Part shown: positions 5,121 through 7,708 of the stretch, piece by piece | How the letters are laid out: the number at the start of each line of letters is the position of its first letter | How positions within the stretch are numbered: the stretch's first letter is position 1 | Assembly (NCBI GenBank): GCA_934670175.1 | Contig: CAKUOX010000092.1 | Span: forward strand, 1-7,708 | Direction: 5' to 3' | Origin: an uncultured Clostridia bacterium | GTDB lineage: Bacteria; Bacillota; Clostridia; Christensenellales; Aristaeellaceae | Length of the DNA: 7,708 bases | Translations under genes and position numbers: made by a program | The notes under the pieces: generated by a model | Seen by the model: the letters and a program-made list of their open reading frames with translations, nothing else | The model's database searches: none | Told to the model about the DNA's origin: nothing

Positions 5121-5159
5121 GAGGGAAGGGCATATTCATGTTTTTCAGGAGGGAAGCGC

Positions 5160-6332
5160 ATGAAGCGAGGGCTTACCGCGCCCATCCGTTCCAGCTACGC
5201 CGACGCGGCGGACTTTCTGCGGGCGCTGTGCATCTTTTTCATCGCCTGGTTCCACATCTGGCAGCAATCCTGGCTGAATCCGAATTTCACGCTGCTGGGG
5301 CATCCGGTCGATATTTATCCGGTGGTGGCCTGCGGCTACATGTTTGTGGATCTGATGCTGGCGCTCAGCGGCTTTTTGCTGATGCTGGGCTTTTTGAACG
5401 GCCGCGACCGCGCGCCGCGCCGCTTTTATGTCGCACGCGCCGCGCGCATTCTGCCGAGCTACTGGTTCTGCCTGATCGTGGTGCTGTTCTGCTTTGCGCT
5501 GCCGGGGCATGAATTCGGCTCCGCCAGCCGGATGTGGAAGGATCTGCTGTCGCATTTGAGCTTCACGCACAACCTGCTGACCGAGGGCTACAACGGCACG
5601 CGGCTGAACGTGGCGCTCTGGACGCTGGCGGTGGAGGTGCAGTTCTACCTGATCTTCCCGCTGCTGGCGCGCGCATTTGAGAAAAAGCCGCTGCTCACCT
5701 GGGCGCTGATGTGCGCCTTTGGCATGGGCATGCGCTATTTTGTGTATAAGACCTATCCGGACACCACGCTCTATTTCAACCGTCTGCCCGCCATGATGGA
5801 TGTTTACGCCAACGGCATGCTGGCGGCGTGGGCGTATTTCCGGCTGAAGGACGCGCGCCCCGCTGTGTGGCGCGCCGCGCTGAGCACGCTGCTGGCGCTC
5901 GGCTGCTGCGTGCTGACCTATCGCATCCTGCGCGCGCAGTATTACCGCGGCGGCGGTGAAAATCTGCGCCTGGGGCAGATAATCTGGCGCTTTCCGCTCT
6001 CGGCGCTGGGCGGCGTGTTCCTGCTGTGCGGCAGCCGCGCACTCAGGCCGGTGCGCGCGCTGCTGTCCAATCCCGTCACGCGCTTTCTTTCCGGCATATC
6101 CTTTAATTATTATATATGGCATCAGTATCTGGCGGTGAAGCTTAAGGCGTGGCACATCCCACCGTATTCGGTGGAAAAGCCGAATGTCGAGGGCATTCAG
6201 CCCTGGCAGACGCACTATACGCTGCTGTGCTTCGGCGCGGCGCTGGCGCTTTCCGTGCTGTTGACCTACGCATTGGAACGCCCATGTGCAAGATGGATAA
6301 AAAAGAGGTTTATGCAGTGTAAAAGCGCTTGA
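5160..6332 (+). CDS. Acyltransferase 3 family membrane protein (OafA-like)
   Basis: The product is a 390-residue integral membrane acyltransferase of the acyltransferase-3 family. Members transfer acetyl or other acyl groups to sugars of surface polysaccharides, peptidoglycan or lipids; the substrate here is unknown. Family motifs appear in order: DFLRALCIFFIAWFH at 18-32 with the conserved His32; FVDLMLALSGFLL at 62-74; FYVARAARILPSYW at 89-102 with the Arg pair; WTLAVEVQFYLIFPLL at 154-169 with Glu159; ISFNYYIWHQY at 313-323; and ALERP at 371-375. About ten hydrophobic helices are visible, and there is no C-terminal SGNH domain, so it is the short membrane-only form. AGGAGG lies eight bases before the ATG. 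It is transcribed divergently from the flotillin gene. The PHP gene begins 60 bases downstream. Confidence 0.92.
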   Translation: MKRGLTAPIRSSYADAADFLRALCIFFIAWFHIWQQSWLNPNFTLLGHPVDIYPVVACGYMFVDLMLALSGFLLMLGFLNGRDRAPRRFYVARAARILPSYWFCLIVVLFCFALPGHEFGSASRMWKDLLSHLSFTHNLLTEGYNGTRLNVALWTLAVEVQFYLIFPLLARAFEKKPLLTWALMCAFGMGMRYFVYKTYPDTTLYFNRLPAMMDVYANGMLAAWAYFRLKDARPAVWRAALSTLLALGCCVLTYRILRAQYYRGGGENLRLGQIIWRFPLSALGGVFLLCGSRALRPVRALLSNPVTRFLSGISFNYYIWHQYLAVKLKAWHIPPYSVEKPNVEGIQPWQTHYTLLCFGAALALSVLLTYALERPCARWIKKRFMQCKSA

Positions 6333-6357
6333 ACCGCCGCGCTGCCCGTGTTAAAAT
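6329..6357 (+). promoter_or_regulatory. PHP gene promoter overlapping acyltransferase stop
   Basis: TTGAAC (6329-6334) overlaps the TGA stop at 6330-6332. A 17-bp spacer and TAAAAT (6352-6357) follow, giving a start near 6364 and about 29 bases of leader. The -10 and spacing match the acyltransferase promoter; the -35 is weaker. Readthrough from the acyltransferase gene is also possible, since no terminator lies between the genes. Confidence 0.5.
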
Positions 6358-6392
6358 AGAGGCATCGGTGCTATACCATGGAAAGGATGTAA

Positions 6393-7667
6393 ATGACGAT
6401 GGCAAAATCCCGCGAAGAGATCCTGAAGCTGCTCAACGCGCCCGAGGCGCTTGAGAACCTGAAGGCGCTGCTGGCCAGCGAGCCCGCGCCCGAGGCCGGA
6501 CGCGATGTGAACAACCACATCCACACCACCTATTCCTTCTCGCCCTATTCGCCCACGGCGGCGGTATGGTTCGCGCGCGCGGCCGGACTGTGCACCTGCG
6601 GCCTGATGGATCATGATTCCATCGCCGGCGCGCCGGAATTTCTGGCGGTGGCAGAGGCGGCGAAGATGAGCGCCACCATCGGCATGGAATGCCGCGTGAG
6701 CTTCAGGAATACGCCGTTTGGCGACCGCAAGCTGAACAATCCCGACCAGAAGGGCGTTGTCTACATGGCGATGCACGGCGTGCCCCACGACCGCGCCGCC
6801 GAGCTGAACGATTTCTACGCGCCCTATCGCGAGAAGCGCAATGTGCGCAATCGCAAAATGGTGGACGCGGTCAACGATATGATGGGCAAGTACGGCGTGA
6901 CCGTCGATTTTGAAAAGGACGTGCTGCCGCTGTCGAATTTTGCCAGGGGCGGCTCCGTGACCGAGCGTCACATCTCCAGCGCGCTGGCCTACCGCATGCT
7001 GGATGTGATCGGTCGCGGCGAAAAGCTCACCAGGTTTATCCACGAGGAGCTGAAGCTGCCGCTGAGCGGGCGCATCGAGGGCTATCTGACCGATGAGGCC
7101 AATCCCTTCATGATGTACGATCTGCTGGGTTGGATCAAGGGTCAGCTGATCTCGAAGTTCTACATCGACGCGACCGACGAATGTCCGGACGTGCGCGATA
7201 TTCTGGCGCTGTCCGACCGCCTGGGCGCGATCTCCGCATACGCTTACTTGGGCGACGTGGGCGACAGCGTGACCGGCGACAAGCGCGCCCAGAAGTTTGA
7301 GGATGATTTCCTGGACGAGCTGATCGCCTATGTGGCGCAGATCGGCTATCGCGCTGTGACCTACATGCCCTCGCGCAATACAAAGGCGCAGCTGCATCGC
7401 CTGCGCGCGCTCTGCGAAAAGCACAATCTGTTCCAGATCAGCGGCGAGGACATCAACCAGCCGCGCCAGAGCTTCGTGTGCGAGGCGCAGCGCGACCCCG
7501 AGTTCAGCAATCTCTACGATGCCACCTGGGCGCTGATCGCCCACGAATGGCGCGCGACGGGGGATCCCGCGCAGGGCTTCTTCTCGGAAGAAAGCATCGC
7601 CAGATGGCCGCAGCTGAACGAGCGCATCGCCGCCTTCGCCGCCTTCGGTCAGGCCATGCGGAAGTAA
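6393..7667 (+). CDS. PHP-domain metal-dependent phosphoesterase-like protein
   Basis: The product is a 424-residue cytoplasmic protein with a PHP (polymerase and histidinol phosphatase) fold, which binds two or three metal ions and usually cleaves phosphoesters. Visible metal-site motifs are HIHTTYSFSPYSP at 42-54 (HxH), MDHDSIAG at 72-79 (DHD), Glu99 in GMEC, His128 in AMHG and a late acidic motif ISGEDINQPRQ at 349-359. In many PHP proteins the last motif is GxDxH; here the His position is Asn355, so the site is atypical. The N-terminal 38 residues are a helical extension. The middle (about 140-260) is an insertion that includes TERHIS at 190-195. The ATG at 6393 has AGGA five bases upstream; an ATG two codons later is the alternative. 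The substrate is unknown, and neither histidine-pathway nor polymerase genes adjoin it. Confidence 0.85.
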   Translation: MTMAKSREEILKLLNAPEALENLKALLASEPAPEAGRDVNNHIHTTYSFSPYSPTAAVWFARAAGLCTCGLMDHDSIAGAPEFLAVAEAAKMSATIGMECRVSFRNTPFGDRKLNNPDQKGVVYMAMHGVPHDRAAELNDFYAPYREKRNVRNRKMVDAVNDMMGKYGVTVDFEKDVLPLSNFARGGSVTERHISSALAYRMLDVIGRGEKLTRFIHEELKLPLSGRIEGYLTDEANPFMMYDLLGWIKGQLISKFYIDATDECPDVRDILALSDRLGAISAYAYLGDVGDSVTGDKRAQKFEDDFLDELIAYVAQIGYRAVTYMPSRNTKAQLHRLRALCEKHNLFQISGEDINQPRQSFVCEAQRDPEFSNLYDATWALIAHEWRATGDPAQGFFSEESIARWPQLNERIAAFAAFGQAMRK

Positions 7668-7708
7668 TATGCACGGATAGATTATAGCCCAAATGACGGC
7701 CGCCCGCC

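Noticed and set aside
5145..6215. 356-codon minus-strand open frame over the acyltransferase gene
   Set aside because: The composition is Gln/Arg/Ala/His-rich low complexity, typical of the antisense of a GC-rich membrane protein gene.
6351..7544. 397-codon minus-strand open frame over the PHP gene
   Set aside because: It is antisense to a clear PHP-domain protein, with no domain of its own and no ribosome binding site seen.
7668..7708. Sequence after the PHP gene
   Set aside because: It is only 41 bases, with no hairpin, promoter or ORF that could be supported.

Overview
The window looks like chromosomal DNA from a GC-rich member of the Firmicutes, probably a gut-type Clostridia. The evidence is AGGAGG-like ribosome binding sites, sigma-A type promoters (TTGACA / TATAAT variants, 16-18 bp spacers), AT-rich intergenic islands between GC-rich genes, and protein families common in that group. 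This placement is an inference; there is no rRNA or other marker gene here. No transposase, phage gene, tRNA or CRISPR array was seen.

Layout. Bases 1-261 are non-coding but structured. They hold two nested A/T-arm hairpins (1-37 and 49-91), two further hairpins (95-123 and 128-172), a minus-strand extended -10 promoter (191-199) and a perfect tandem 10-bp repeat just upstream of it. A MATE efflux transporter follows on the minus strand (262-1575). Its leader holds a promoter, a 23-codon upstream ORF with its own ribosome binding site, and a strong intrinsic terminator whose 5' arm is codons 2-5 of that ORF. This is the layout of ribosome-mediated transcription attenuation and is the most interesting element in the window. 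A plus-strand DUF368 (PopT-like) gene (1847-2212) has the family's N-terminal motif joined in frame to its C-terminal segment, with the middle of the protein missing. It abuts, stop codon to stop codon, a convergent 3-hydroxyacyl-CoA dehydrogenase gene (2213-3172, minus).

After a 345-bp intergenic region, which carries a near-consensus promoter and a 16-bp perfect hairpin, comes a flotillin/SPFH membrane scaffold protein (3518-4966, minus). A compact intergenic region with two promoters separates it from a divergent acyltransferase-3 family membrane protein (5160-6332, plus). That gene is followed by a PHP-domain metal-dependent phosphoesterase-like protein (6393-7667, plus) with its own candidate promoter overlapping the acyltransferase stop codon.

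The genes do not form one pathway. A loose envelope theme runs through them: drug/metabolite efflux, a lipid-carrier transporter relative, a membrane raft scaffold and a membrane acyltransferase. Most genes appear to be single transcription units with their own promoter.
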